NCBI RefSeq assembly: GCF_004353985.1
Contig: NZ_SMOA01000034.1
Location: 1-41,806, forward strand
DNA from: Paracraurococcus ruber
GTDB lineage: Bacteria > Pseudomonadota > Alphaproteobacteria > Acetobacterales > Acetobacteraceae
Length of the DNA stretch: 41,806 nt
Direction: 5' to 3'
Within the stretch, counting starts at the first letter, position 1. The number at the start of each line of letters is the position of its first letter. The notes below the pieces were generated by a model. The model was given only the letters and a program-made list of their open reading frames with translations. It did not search any database and was not told the origin of the DNA. Positions 26,382 through 34,464 of this stretch are shown piece by piece. Position numbers and translations under genes: made by a program.

Positions 26382-27734
26382 ATGCAGAAGCGACTCGCGG
26401 CGCGGCCCGCGCGGACCATCGGCGCGGCGGAGGCGGCCGGCCTCGTGCGGTCCGGCATGTGGCTCGAATATGGGGGCATCTTCAGCCAGCCGGACCTGTT
26501 CGATGCCGCCCTCGCCGCGCGCATCGGAGAGTTGCGGGATGTCGGCATCCGGTCCGCCCTGACGATGCGGCCACGCGCCTCGATCGAGGCGGACCCGGCC
26601 GGCGCGCATGTCCATCTCACCAGCCTGCATTTCGGCGGCTATGACCGGAAGCTCGGCGATGCCGGGCGCTGCCACTACATGCCGGTGAACCTGGGCGAGA
26701 TCCCGGACTACTACCGCCGCTTCATCGACCCGGTCGACATCGTCGTCATCAAGGCCCGCCCGGCGGATGCGGACGGGATGATGAATTTCGGCCCGGCCAA
26801 CCTCTACTACCGCGCCTTCATCGAGCGCGCGCGCTGCGTCGTGGTCGAGACCTCGGCGACCATCCCGCATGCGCATGGCGTCGACAACGGCGTGCATGTC
26901 AGCGAGGTGGACTACCTCATCGCCGGCGACGACGCGCCGGTGCCCACCCTGCCCAACCCGCCGCCGACCGAGGCGGACCAGGCGGTGGCGCGCCTGATCG
27001 CGGCCGAGATCGAGGACGGCGCCTGCCTGCAGATCGGCATCGGCGGCATGCCGAACGCGGTCTGCGCGCTGCTGGCGGATGCCAACGTCAAGGACCTCGG
27101 CATCCATACGGAGATGCTGCCGGACGGGCTGGCGGCGCTGTACCGGCGCGGGCTGATCAGCGGCGCGCGCAAGCGGCTGGATCCGGGCAAGGTGGTCTAC
27201 ACCTTCGCGGTCGGGTCGCAGGCGCTGTACGACACCATCGACGGCAACCCCGACCTGCTCTGCAACGCGCTCGACTACACCAACATGCCGCATGTCATCA
27301 TGCAGAACCCGAAGGCGGTCGCCATCAACAGCACCACGCAGGTGGACCTGACCGGGCAGGCGGCGTCGGAGGCGGATGGGCCGCGGCACATCTCCGGCAC
27401 CGGCGGGCAGGCGCAATTCGTCCGCGGCGCCTATGCCTCGGACGGTGGAAAGAGCTTCATCTGCCTGCCCTCCACCTACGACAAGCGGGGCCAGCGCCGC
27501 AGCCGCATCGTGCCGCAGCTCACCCCCGGGACCACGGTCACCACCACGCGGGCCGACATGATGTATGTCGTCACCGAATACGGGCTGGTGAACCTCAAGG
27601 GGAAGTCGGCGCCGGAGCGGGCGCGGCTGCTGATCGGGATCGCGCATCCCGAGTTCCGGGAGGAGCTGGAGCGGGCCGCGCATGGGATGGGGCTGCTGCC
27701 GCGCGGCATCGCGCCGGGCGGCCCGCCAAGCTGA
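26382..27734 (+). CDS. Acetyl-CoA hydrolase/transferase family CoA transferase
   Basis: A 450-residue family I CoA transferase, like 4-hydroxybutyrate or propionate CoA transferase. The N-terminal half is a Rossmann-like repeat (VDIVVIKARPADADGMMNFG). The C-terminal half has GACLQIGIGGMPNAV and the active-site glutamate Glu244 in IHTEMLPDG. RHISGTGGQAQFVRGAYAS and LVNLKGKSAPERARLLIGI follow. GGGGGAAGG precedes ATG 26382; the frame runs further upstream only as antisense to the lyase gene. It diverges from the CaiB/lyase pair, consistent with a joint organic-acid CoA-activation block. Exact acid unknown. Confidence 0.93.
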   Translation: MQKRLAARPARTIGAAEAAGLVRSGMWLEYGGIFSQPDLFDAALAARIGELRDVGIRSALTMRPRASIEADPAGAHVHLTSLHFGGYDRKLGDAGRCHYMPVNLGEIPDYYRRFIDPVDIVVIKARPADADGMMNFGPANLYYRAFIERARCVVVETSATIPHAHGVDNGVHVSEVDYLIAGDDAPVPTLPNPPPTEADQAVARLIAAEIEDGACLQIGIGGMPNAVCALLADANVKDLGIHTEMLPDGLAALYRRGLISGARKRLDPGKVVYTFAVGSQALYDTIDGNPDLLCNALDYTNMPHVIMQNPKAVAINSTTQVDLTGQAASEADGPRHISGTGGQAQFVRGAYASDGGKSFICLPSTYDKRGQRRSRIVPQLTPGTTVTTTRADMMYVVTEYGLVNLKGKSAPERARLLIGIAHPEFREELERAAHGMGLLPRGIAPGGPPS

Positions 27735-27790
27735 CAGGCCTCCGGAACGGGGCCAGGACGGCCGCGCCTGGCGCGGGGGGAGGAGCGGCG

Positions 27791-28402
27791 ATGCGGTTCG
27801 GGGTCATGGCGGCGCTTTTGGCCGCGGGGGTGTGCGGCGCCGGCGCGGCCGGCGCGACCACCATCACCTACAGCATCGCGGGGCGGCTGACCGCGACCCT
27901 GGCGGCGCCGGCCGGCGGGACGGCGGCGCTGACCGACCTGCCCTTCGTCTGGCGGCTGCGCGGCGACACCGGGCAGGTCGCCACCGTGCAGGGGCCGCCG
28001 CCGGGGCCGGGCATCCCGGCGCTGGGCCAGTCCTTGCGCATCGGCGGGCTGGGCTATGCGGTGGATGCCACGCCGCCGCTGTTCTTCGCCTGGGTGACGG
28101 TGGACCCGCCCGGCCCGGCGCCGGCCTTCCATATCGGCGGCTTCTCCGACATGACGACCAGCCTGGGCCTCGCCTGGATCGCCGGCGGCGCCTCCCCGCT
28201 CATCGGCTATGGCGGCATCGGCGCGATCGGCCCGGTCCCGGTGCGGTTCGACAATGCCGGGCCGCTGGGCACCGACCGCGGCAGCCTGGCGATCACGGGC
28301 GCGAGCGGCCTGCTGTTCCGGGCGGTGCTGCCGGCCCCCGGCGGTCTGGCGGTGCTGCTGCCGGCGCTGCTCGGCCTCGGCATCCTCCGCCGGCGGGGCT
28401 GA
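27791..28402 (+). CDS. Exported protein with VPLPA/PEP-CTERM-like sorting tail
   Basis: A 203-residue secreted protein. Residues 1-22 are a signal peptide (cut near AGA-T). The body is low in charge, Gly/Ala/Pro-rich and beta-like. The C-terminus has LPAPGGLAVLLPALLGLGIL followed by RRRG: a short proline motif, one hydrophobic helix and an Arg cluster, which is the tripartite form of PEP-CTERM/VPLPA-CTERM exosortase substrates. A GGAGGA ribosome site supports the start. Such proteins are processed at the inner membrane and delivered to the surface or matrix, often with exopolysaccharide; a polysaccharide cluster lies about 5.5 kb downstream. No exosortase is in the window. Function otherwise unknown. 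Confidence 0.75.
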   Translation: MRFGVMAALLAAGVCGAGAAGATTITYSIAGRLTATLAAPAGGTAALTDLPFVWRLRGDTGQVATVQGPPPGPGIPALGQSLRIGGLGYAVDATPPLFFAWVTVDPPGPAPAFHIGGFSDMTTSLGLAWIAGGASPLIGYGGIGAIGPVPVRFDNAGPLGTDRGSLAITGASGLLFRAVLPAPGGLAVLLPALLGLGILRRRG

Positions 28403-28468
28403 CCCGCCCGCCCCTTGCCGCCTCGCCCGGCCGCCGCCACAAGGCGGGCCGGTGAGGAGGAGACCGCC

Positions 28469-29275
28469 ATGAGCGCCGCCGTGAAGACCCGGGACGAGGG
28501 CACGCTGCCCAGCCTCGCCATCGCCGGCAGCCGCGCCACCCTGCACCTGAACCGGCCGGCGGTGATGAACCGCGTGCAGCCCGAGGACATCGCCCGCATC
28601 CTCGCCCTGCTGGCCGAGGTGGAGGCGAACCCGGATGTGCGCGTGCTGGTCATCGCCAGCACCGGCAAGGCCTTCTCGGCCGGCGCGCATCTCGGCGACA
28701 TGGCGCGGCAGGCGGAAGCGGGCGGGGTGAAGGACACCGGCGGCGCCGGGTTCGAGGACATGATCAACCGGATCGAGATGCTGCGCATCCCGACCATCGC
28801 CCGGCTGCATGGCGGCGTGTATGGCGGCAGCACGGACCTGGCGCTGGCCTGCGACTTCCGCGTCGGCGTGACGCCGGCGACCGTGATGTTCATGCCGGCC
28901 GCCCGCATCGGCGTGCACTATTACGAAAGCGGCCTCAGGCGCTATGTCTCCCGCCTCGGCTTCAACAACGCCAAGCGGCTGTTCATGCTGGCGGAGGAGC
29001 AGAGCAGCGAGGAGCTGCTGCGCATCGGCTACCTGACCGACCTGGTGGCGCCGGAGGCGCTGGACGCGCGCATAGACGCCATCGCGGCCCGCCTCGGCGA
29101 GCTGGCGCCGCTGGCGGTGCAGGGCGCCAAGCGGGCGATCAACGAGATCGGCCACCAGTCGCTGGACGTGGCGGCGCTGGAGGAGCGGATGCAGGCGGCC
29201 AAGGCCAGCGACGACCTGCGGGAAGGCCTGGCGGCCTTCAAGGAAAAGCGCAAGCCCGTGTTCCGCGGACGCTGA
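28469..29275 (+). CDS. Enoyl-CoA hydratase/isomerase family protein
   Basis: A 268-residue crotonase-fold protein. The oxyanion-hole segments are [13 protein letters not shown] and [20 protein letters not shown]. In the catalytic stretch [17 protein letters not shown], the first of the two usual glutamates (the PE of typical hydratases) is Ala, while a Glu remains in YYESG. This points away from simple hydration; an isomerase, lyase or altered reaction is possible. A GAGGAGGAG ribosome site fixes ATG 28469. It probably works with the CoA transferase genes upstream. Family assignment is certain, reaction uncertain. Confidence 0.92.
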   Translation: MSAAVKTRDEGTLPSLAIAGSRATLHLNRPAVMNRVQPEDIARILALLAEVEANPDVRVLVIASTGKAFSAGAHLGDMARQAEAGGVKDTGGAGFEDMINRIEMLRIPTIARLHGGVYGGSTDLALACDFRVGVTPATVMFMPAARIGVHYYESGLRRYVSRLGFNNAKRLFMLAEEQSSEELLRIGYLTDLVAPEALDARIDAIAARLGELAPLAVQGAKRAINEIGHQSLDVAALEERMQAAKASDDLREGLAAFKEKRKPVFRGR

Positions 29276-29287
29276 AGCGCGAGGTTT

Positions 29288-29309
29288 CCAAAGGCCCTTC
29301 GGCCTTTGG
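29288..29309 (+). terminator. 9-bp hairpin between hydratase and LhgO-like genes
   Basis: CCAAAGGCC at 29288-29296 and GGCCTTTGG at 29301-29309 form a perfect stem with a CTTC loop, 12 bases after the stop. A G-rich track and a second small stem (GGGC-GAA-GCCC, 29330-29340) follow, directly ahead of the next ribosome site. It may be a terminator or part of a leader structure. Confidence 0.55.
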
Positions 29310-29358
29310 TTGGGGGAGGGTTCGGGAGGGGGCGAAGCCCTTTCCCGAGGAGGCCGGA

Positions 29359-30465
29359 ATGGACGACGTGGACTGCGTAGTGGTCGGTGCGGGCGTGGTC
29401 GGCATCGCGGTCGCCCGCGCGCTCGCCCTGGCGGGGCGCGAGGTGATCGTGCTGGATGCCGCCGAGGGCATCGGGACCGAGACCTCCTCCCGCAACTCGG
29501 AGGTGATCCATGCCGGCATCTACTACCCCGCCGGCAGCCTGATGGCGCGCGCCTGCGTCGCCGGCAAGCACATGCTCTACGCCTATTGCCGGGAGCGCGG
29601 GATCCCGCACGCCAATTGCGGCAAGCTGATCGTGGCGACCGATGAGGCCGAGGCGGAGAAGCTGGACGGCATCAAGGCCCGCGCCGCGGCCAACGGCGTG
29701 CCGGACCTGCGCAAGCTGACGCGCGCCGAGGCCCTGGCGCTGGAGCCGGAGCTGCATTGCACGGCGGCGCTGCACTCGCCTTCCACCGGCATCCTGGACA
29801 GCCATGCCTTCATGCTGTCGCTGCAGGGCGATGCCGAGAATGCCGGCGCCACCTTCGTCTTCTTCGCCCCCGTCACCGGCGGCCGGGCAACCGAGGAGGG
29901 CGTGGTGATCGAGGTGGGCGGCGCCGAGCCGATGGCGCTGCGCTGCCGCACTTTGGTCAATGCCGCCGGGCTGCACGCGCCGAGGCTGGCGCGGGGGATC
30001 GAGGGCATGCCGAGCCAGCTCGTCCCCACCGCCTACTACGCCAAGGGCAATTACTTCACGCTGACCGGGCGCAACCCCTTCTCCCGCCTCATCTACCCCG
30101 TCCCGGTGCCAGGGGGCCTCGGGACGCACCTGACCATCGACCTCGGCGGCCAGGCACGGTTCGGGCCCGATGTGGAATGGGTGGAGACGCTGGACTACGA
30201 GGTGGACCCGCGCCGCGGGGATAGCTTCTACGCCGCGATCCGGCGCTACTGGCCGGGGCTGAAGGATGGGTCGCTGGCGCCGGGCTATTCCGGCATCCGG
30301 CCGAAGATCGTGCCGCCAGGCGCGCCGGGGCAGGACTTCACCATCCAGGGACCGCCGGTGCATGGCGTGCCGGGCCTGTTCCACCTGTTCGGGATCGAGA
30401 GCCCGGGCCTGACCGCCTCCCTCGCCCTGGCGGAGCTGGTCGCGCAGGACATCACGCTCGGCTGA
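29359..30465 (+). CDS. FAD-dependent oxidoreductase, L-2-hydroxyglutarate oxidase-like
   Basis: A 368-residue DAO-fold flavoenzyme. The FAD motif [17 protein letters not shown] is at about 7-23. [20 protein letters not shown] is diagnostic of the LhgO/L2HGDH group, as are [15 protein letters not shown] and the C-terminal GYSGIRPKI and [20 protein letters not shown]. These enzymes oxidise L-2-hydroxyglutarate to 2-oxoglutarate with electrons passed to quinone. GAGGAGG precedes ATG 29359. It follows the crotonase-family gene in the same direction, though hairpins lie between. A related 2-hydroxy acid could be the substrate. Confidence 0.88.
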   Translation: MDDVDCVVVGAGVVGIAVARALALAGREVIVLDAAEGIGTETSSRNSEVIHAGIYYPAGSLMARACVAGKHMLYAYCRERGIPHANCGKLIVATDEAEAEKLDGIKARAAANGVPDLRKLTRAEALALEPELHCTAALHSPSTGILDSHAFMLSLQGDAENAGATFVFFAPVTGGRATEEGVVIEVGGAEPMALRCRTLVNAAGLHAPRLARGIEGMPSQLVPTAYYAKGNYFTLTGRNPFSRLIYPVPVPGGLGTHLTIDLGGQARFGPDVEWVETLDYEVDPRRGDSFYAAIRRYWPGLKDGSLAPGYSGIRPKIVPPGAPGQDFTIQGPPVHGVPGLFHLFGIESPGLTASLALAELVAQDITLG

Positions 30466-30628
30466 GGGTTGGCTCGGCGGGTTGATGCAAAGCCTTCGTC
30501 AACCGCTGCAAATGCCTGAAAATCGGCCGTTCCTCCCTGACATTCGCCTCGCAGTTGTCATCGGACCGTGCGAGAACCGAAGGCGTGGCCGCGGCATTGA
30601 GCGGCGCCACCCGAGAAGGACTCGCCGC

Positions 30629-30922
30629 GTGCCCGACAGCCTCGACCTGCTGACCTACCTGGCCGGAGAACCCGGGCCGGGGGTGGCGAGCCCGCGGGTG
30701 GGAGACGCCGTGGAGCTGCGAGTGCTGAAGGGAGGGTTGGCGATCGAGGCCTTTTCCGCCGCCGGGGAGCGGCTGGGCCGGCTGCCGCCCGCAGAGCGGG
30801 ACGCGCTGGCCGGCCTGATCGCCGGCGCCGGCACCAGCCTGCCGGGGCGGGTCACCGCCGTGCTGCCGCGGCCGCGCGGGCTCGGTGGCGGGCGCGTGCA
30901 TATCAGCGTCGCGGCCGGCTAG
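30629..30922 (+). CDS. Small HIRAN-like protein (97 aa)
   Basis: A 97-residue protein starting at GTG 30629 with AAGGA eight bases upstream. The core VGDAVELRVLKGGLAIEAFS, then GERLGRLPPAERDALAGLIA, then LPGRVTAVLPRPR and VHISVAAG follows the HIRAN pattern: a strand, an A-x-x-V-type strand, a G-x-L-P turn, a helix, and two closing strands. HIRAN domains bind DNA ends or stalled-fork DNA and are usually fused to helicases or nucleases; here the domain would stand alone. The TAG stop lies inside repeat copy 2. The assignment is by pattern only; an unrelated small beta protein is possible. Confidence 0.6.
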   Translation: MPDSLDLLTYLAGEPGPGVASPRVGDAVELRVLKGGLAIEAFSAAGERLGRLPPAERDALAGLIAGAGTSLPGRVTAVLPRPRGLGGGRVHISVAAG

Positions 30923-31026
30923 AGCGGCTTCCGTTCGCCGTGCCTCACGGCAACCGCTCCAGTCTTTTGATTCTACGAGCATCTTCACCCGATCAGGCGA
31001 TTTCACCTGGCCGGGATCCGCTCTAG
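30919..31026. repeat. 108-bp interspersed palindromic repeat, copy 2
   Basis: Same length as copy 1 at 13458-13565. The ends are inverted repeats, CTAGAGCGG at 30919-30927 and CCGCTCTAG at 31018-31026, perfect over 9 bases; copy 1 has lost part of this match. The internal stem (CCCGATCAGG side against ACCTGGCCGGG) is weaker here than in copy 1. The left-end CTAG contains the TAG stop of the HIRAN-like gene. Confidence 0.75.
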
Positions 31027-31374
31027 GGACGGGTAGCGCCGGCGGCGGAGCGCGGCGTCGCCCGCGGCGACCGGATGTCGGGCACGCATTGCCTCCCCCC
31101 CCACACCGACGATCGACGCCGTCCCAGGCCCCGCCCATCGATGCCCAGCGCCGACAGGGTCCGGGCCTCGCTTCCGCCGGCCACCCGCGTCAGCCGCCGG
31201 GACGGGCACGGCGTCGGCCCGGCGATCGGCCGGCCCCACGGCAGGGTCTCGGCCCCCTGCCGCGGGCAACCCCCATGCCGGCCCGAGCGGCGAACCGGCC
31301 CGCTCGACCGGTTCCCGGGTCGCCCCAGGCAACGCGGGACCAGCGCCGGGGCGCTAGATCAAGAAGTGGGGCGT
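31027..31374. other. Gene-free stretch between repeat copy 2 and tupA
   Basis: About 350 bases without a supported gene. Near its right end AGCGCC (31342-31347) and GGCGCT (31350-31355) form a short stem that could end tupA transcription on the minus strand. A run of eight C lies near 31097. Otherwise nothing is recognised. Confidence 0.5.
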
Positions 31375-32202
31375 TCAGGCCCCCGGACGACCGGCATTGG
31401 GGAAGAACAGCTGCTCCCCTTCGATGCGGTAGGCGGCGATGGCCGCCTGGCCGGCAGGGCCCGCCAGCCAGGCGACGAAGCGCTCCGCCTCGGCCGCCTT
31501 CACATGCGGGTGCCGCGCCGGGCTGACGACCATGACGCCATACTGGTTGAACAGGCGCTGGTCGCCCTCGACCAGGATCCGCAGCGATTGCCGGTTGCGG
31601 AAGGCGAGCCAGGTGCCCCGGTCCGCCAGCAGATAGGCGTCCTGCGCCGCCGCCGTGTTCAGGGCGGGCCCCATGCCCTGCCCGACCTCCCGGTACCAGG
31701 CGCCGCGGCCGGCCGCCGGGTCCAGGCCCGCCTGCCGCCACAGCCGCAACTCGGCCGCATGGGTGCCGCTGCGGTCGCCGCGGGAGACGAAGGGCGCCTT
31801 CGCCGCGGCGATCCGGCGCAACGCCTCGGCCGTGTCCGTCAGGCCGGCGATGCCCGCCGGGTCGCCGGCCGGGCCGATGACGACGAAGTCGTTGTACATG
31901 ATCGGCCGGCGCGGCCCGCCCCAGCCCTCCGCCACCCAGGCTTCCTCGGCGGCGCGGTCATGCACCAGCACCACATCGGCATCGCCGCGGCGGCCGACAT
32001 CCAGCGCCTGCCCGGTCCCCAGCGCCACCACCCGCACGCCGATGCCGGTCGCCCGGGTGAAGGCCGGCAGCAGATGCGCGAACAGCCCGGACTGCTCCGT
32101 GCTGGTGGTGGAGGCGAGGGTGATGAAGCGGTCCTGCGCCGCCGCCGGCAGGGCGGGCAGCAGCAGCAGGGCGGCGATCAGGGCCCGGCGGAAGCGTCGC
32201 AT
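31375..32202 (-). CDS. tupA: Tungstate/molybdate ABC transporter binding protein (TupA-like)
   Basis: A 275-residue periplasmic oxyanion-binding protein. Residues 1-22 are a signal peptide (ends AAAQ). The mature start RFITLASTTSTEQSGL carries the T-T-S-T motif that marks TupA over ModA. GTGQALDVGRRGDADVVLVHD and FVSRGDRSGTHAAE follow and complete the anion site. The genes for the permease (tupB) and ATPase (tupC) are not next to it. It diverges by 86 bases from an HTH regulator with a related binding domain. Tungstate is favoured, but molybdate cannot be excluded. Confidence 0.87.
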   Translation of the reverse strand: MRRFRRALIAALLLLPALPAAAQDRFITLASTTSTEQSGLFAHLLPAFTRATGIGVRVVALGTGQALDVGRRGDADVVLVHDRAAEEAWVAEGWGGPRRPIMYNDFVVIGPAGDPAGIAGLTDTAEALRRIAAAKAPFVSRGDRSGTHAAELRLWRQAGLDPAAGRGAWYREVGQGMGPALNTAAAQDAYLLADRGTWLAFRNRQSLRILVEGDQRLFNQYGVMVVSPARHPHVKAAEAERFVAWLAGPAGQAAIAAYRIEGEQLFFPNAGRPGA

Positions 32203-32288
32203 GCGGCGCCAGATGCCGGCGCCGCCGCGCCGGGGCAATGCGGCCAAGGCTTGACGATGCCGCGGTTCCTGCCGGAGTTTGCCACCCG
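32203..32288. promoter_or_regulatory. Divergent promoter of tupA and its neighbour regulator
   Basis: Only 86 bases separate the two starts, so promoters and any operator must lie here. GCCGCGGTTCC and TTGACGATGCC are seen, but no confident -35/-10 pair or clear long palindrome. The regulator's own operator would be expected here by analogy with divergent oxyanion regulators. Confidence 0.35.
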
Positions 32289-33170
32289 ATGCCGGATGTC
32301 CTCACCCTGCGGGAGGCCGCGTCCTGGCTGCGGCTCTCGGAACGCTCGCTTTACGACCTGGCGCGGCAGCGCCGCGTCCCGGCGGCGCAGGTCGGCGGCA
32401 AGTGGCTCTTCCCGCGCGCGATGCTGGCCGGCTGGCTGGCGACGCAGGCGGCAACGCCCGGCCAGGGCCCGCGCGCGGCGCCGCCTGCCATCCTGGCCGG
32501 CAGCCACGACCCGCTGCTGGACTGGGCGGTCCGGCAATCGGGCTGCGGGCTGGCGCTGCTGGGTGGCGGCAGCCTGGAGGGGCTGGAGGCGCTGGCCCGG
32601 GGCGAGGCGATGGTCGCCGCCATGCACCTGATCGACCCCGACACCGGCGCCTTCAACGAACCCGCGGCGCGCGCCGGGCTGGCGGGCGGCGGCGCGGTGG
32701 GCATCGCCTGGGCGGTCAGGGACCAGGGGCTGATCCTGCCGCCCGGGAATCCGCTGGGCCTCGGCGCGATTGCCGACCTGGCGCGGCCCGGCCTCGCCGT
32801 CATCGGGCGGCAGCCGCGGGCCGGCAGCCACGCGCTGCTGCTGCATCTGCTGTCGGAGGCGGGGTTGCGGCTGGACCAGGTCGGCTTCCTGGCGGCACCG
32901 GCGATGGCCGAGGACGAGGTGGCGGCGGCGGTGGCGGAGGGCCGGGCGAGCGCCGGCTTCGGCATCCGGGCGGAGGCGGCCGCGCGCGGCCTGGCCTTCG
33001 TGCCGCTGCTGCGGGAGCGCTTCGACCTGGTGATGGACCGGCGCGACTACTTCGAGCCGCCGGTGCAGGCGCTGCTGGCCTTCGCCCGCGGCCCGGCCTT
33101 CGCCGCCCGGGCCGCGCGCATGGGCGGCTACGACATCACGGCGACCGGCGGCATCGCCTTCACCCTGTAG
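32289..33170 (+). CDS. HTH regulator with periplasmic-binding-like effector domain
   Basis: A 293-residue protein. Residues about 5-50 are an excisionase/MerR-like helix-turn-helix: LTLREAASWLRLSERSLYDL, then a wing VGGKWLFPRAMLAGWL. Residues about 75-290 form a PBP-like domain (PF12727 type): GSHDPLLDWAVRQSG, the GEAMVAAMHLIDPDTG loop, then RPGLAVIGRQPRAGSHALLL and the closing GGYDITATGGIAFTL. This fusion typically senses molybdate, tungstate or a related anion and controls its transporter. The ATG at 32289 lies after GGAG about 12 bases upstream. It is divergent from tupA. Confidence 0.86.
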   Translation: MPDVLTLREAASWLRLSERSLYDLARQRRVPAAQVGGKWLFPRAMLAGWLATQAATPGQGPRAAPPAILAGSHDPLLDWAVRQSGCGLALLGGGSLEGLEALARGEAMVAAMHLIDPDTGAFNEPAARAGLAGGGAVGIAWAVRDQGLILPPGNPLGLGAIADLARPGLAVIGRQPRAGSHALLLHLLSEAGLRLDQVGFLAAPAMAEDEVAAAVAEGRASAGFGIRAEAAARGLAFVPLLRERFDLVMDRRDYFEPPVQALLAFARGPAFAARAARMGGYDITATGGIAFTL

Positions 33171-33297
33171 CCGGCGCGGACCGCGGCAGCGGCTGATCGG
33201 CCGGGGGCAGCCCGCCGTCCGGCGGGCAGGGATCGGCACCGGCTTGCGTGGTCGGGCGCAGGCGCGGGGCGGCGCCGGCCGGGGCTGGCCGCCGGGC

Positions 33298-33438
33298 CTA
33301 CCACAGGGTCCGGACGGCGATGGCGATGCCGATCCAGAGCGCGGAGGACAGCAGGACGGCCAGCAGGATGCCGCGCGCCGGCCCCAACGTCGTTCCCGCC
33401 GCCTCCGTCTCCTCCGCGTCCCGGGATGTCCCAGGCAT
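33298..33438 (-). CDS. Small single-pass membrane protein (46 aa)
   Basis: A 46-residue protein. The soluble N-terminal part MPGTSRDAEETEAAGTTLGP is followed by one membrane helix, ILLAVLLSSALWIGIAIAV, ending RTLW. A GGAGGG ribosome site about seven bases ahead of ATG 33438 supports translation. Similar one-helix proteins with an acidic leader are common and uncharacterised in alphaproteobacteria. It converges with the HTH-PBP regulator and diverges from the polysaccharide cluster. Function unknown. Confidence 0.65.
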   Translation of the reverse strand: MPGTSRDAEETEAAGTTLGPARGILLAVLLSSALWIGIAIAVRTLW

Positions 33439-33744
33439 GCTGGCCCTCCGACTCGATGCCGCCGGCCCGGCTTCCGCTTCCTCCTTACGCCCGGCCCGCG
33501 CCGACATTCCAGGGCCGAGAAGAAAATAGTCCGGCGCAGATGGCGATGGCTGCCGTCGCGGTCGTCACCCCTGCGGTTTGTGCGGTGCCACAATCCGGCC
33601 GCAACCGCGTCTCATTCCGGCGCGGCCGATGCGGCAAAAGGACGCTGTCCGGAAGCGTCAGCGCCGCCCAGCGGCCCGCCCGGGCACAGGTTCATCCCGG
33701 GCGCGCCCTGCCGGCCGCCGGGTTCGAGGAAGGGTCGGGCCGCC
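33439..33744. promoter_or_regulatory. Upstream region of the polysaccharide cluster
   Basis: About 300 bases between divergent genes with no gene of its own. It contains a less G/C-rich patch near 33520-33535, and an imperfect dyad TTGTG (33578-33582) / CACAA (33589-33593) with a 6-base spacer. This dyad is a candidate operator for the cluster. No clear sigma-70 pair is seen. AGGAAGGG near 33728 is the likely ribosome site. Confidence 0.4.
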
Positions 33745-34464
33745 ATGCTTGGCGTCGAGGTCTACCGTTCGATGGCATCCGAGGTCGCCGTCCCCGCCAT
33801 GGGCGGGACGGTCCCGGCCCCGCCGCTGCGTGCCCGGGTCGGCCAGGCCGGGCTGCAGCGCGCCCTGAAGCGGGGGCTCGACCTCGCCGGCGCCGCGACC
33901 CTGCTGCTGTTCTGCGCGCCGCTCTTCGGCATCCTCGCCCTGCTGGTCCGGGCCGATGGCGGGCCGGTCTTCTATGGGCATGAACGGGTCGGCCTGGGCG
34001 GCCGGCGCTTCGGCTGCCTGAAGTTCCGCTCGATGGTCACCGATTCGCAGGCCCGCCTGGCAGCGCTGCTGGCGGCCGACCCGGACGCGCGGGCGGAATG
34101 GGAGGCGACCCGGAAGCTGAAGGACGACCCGCGGGTCACCCGCATCGGCCGCTTCCTCCGCGCCACCAGCCTGGATGAGCTGCCGCAGCTGCTGAACGTC
34201 CTGCGCGGGGAGATGAGCCTGGTCGGGCCGCGCCCGGTGGTCGCCGCCGAGCTGGCGGAGCATTACGGCATGGCCGCCGAGCACTATCTCTCGGTCCGGC
34301 CCGGCATCACCGGGCTCTGGCAGGTGAGCGGCCGCAGCGACACCACCTATGCCACCCGGGTGGCGCTGGATGTCGATTATGCGACGCGGCTGTCGGTCTG
34401 GACCGACCTGCGCATCCTGTTGAAGACGCCGCTGGTCGTCCTCGCCCGCCGCGGCGCCTACTGA
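33745..34464 (+). CDS. Undecaprenyl-phosphate sugar-1-phosphate transferase (ExoY/WcaJ type)
   Basis: A 239-residue inner-membrane enzyme that starts repeat-unit assembly by moving a sugar-1-phosphate onto undecaprenyl phosphate. One membrane segment (LDLAGAATLLLFCAPLFGILALLV, split here as about 45-68) precedes the catalytic domain. The motifs are GPVFYGHERVG, LKFRSMVTDS (92-101), DPRVTRIGRFLRATSLDELP, LLNVLRGEMSLVGPRP, and GITGLWQVSGRS. It lacks the extra N-terminal membrane bundle of WbaP/WcaJ long forms, so it resembles short ExoY-like enzymes. It begins the exopolysaccharide cluster. Confidence 0.95.
   Translation: MLGVEVYRSMASEVAVPAMGGTVPAPPLRARVGQAGLQRALKRGLDLAGAATLLLFCAPLFGILALLVRADGGPVFYGHERVGLGGRRFGCLKFRSMVTDSQARLAALLAADPDARAEWEATRKLKDDPRVTRIGRFLRATSLDELPQLLNVLRGEMSLVGPRPVVAAELAEHYGMAAEHYLSVRPGITGLWQVSGRSDTTYATRVALDVDYATRLSVWTDLRILLKTPLVVLARRGAY

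Noticed and set aside
26334-27683. 449-codon minus-strand frame opposite the CoA transferase
   Set aside because: No domain or motif; the plus-strand protein has its catalytic glutamate and all family motifs.
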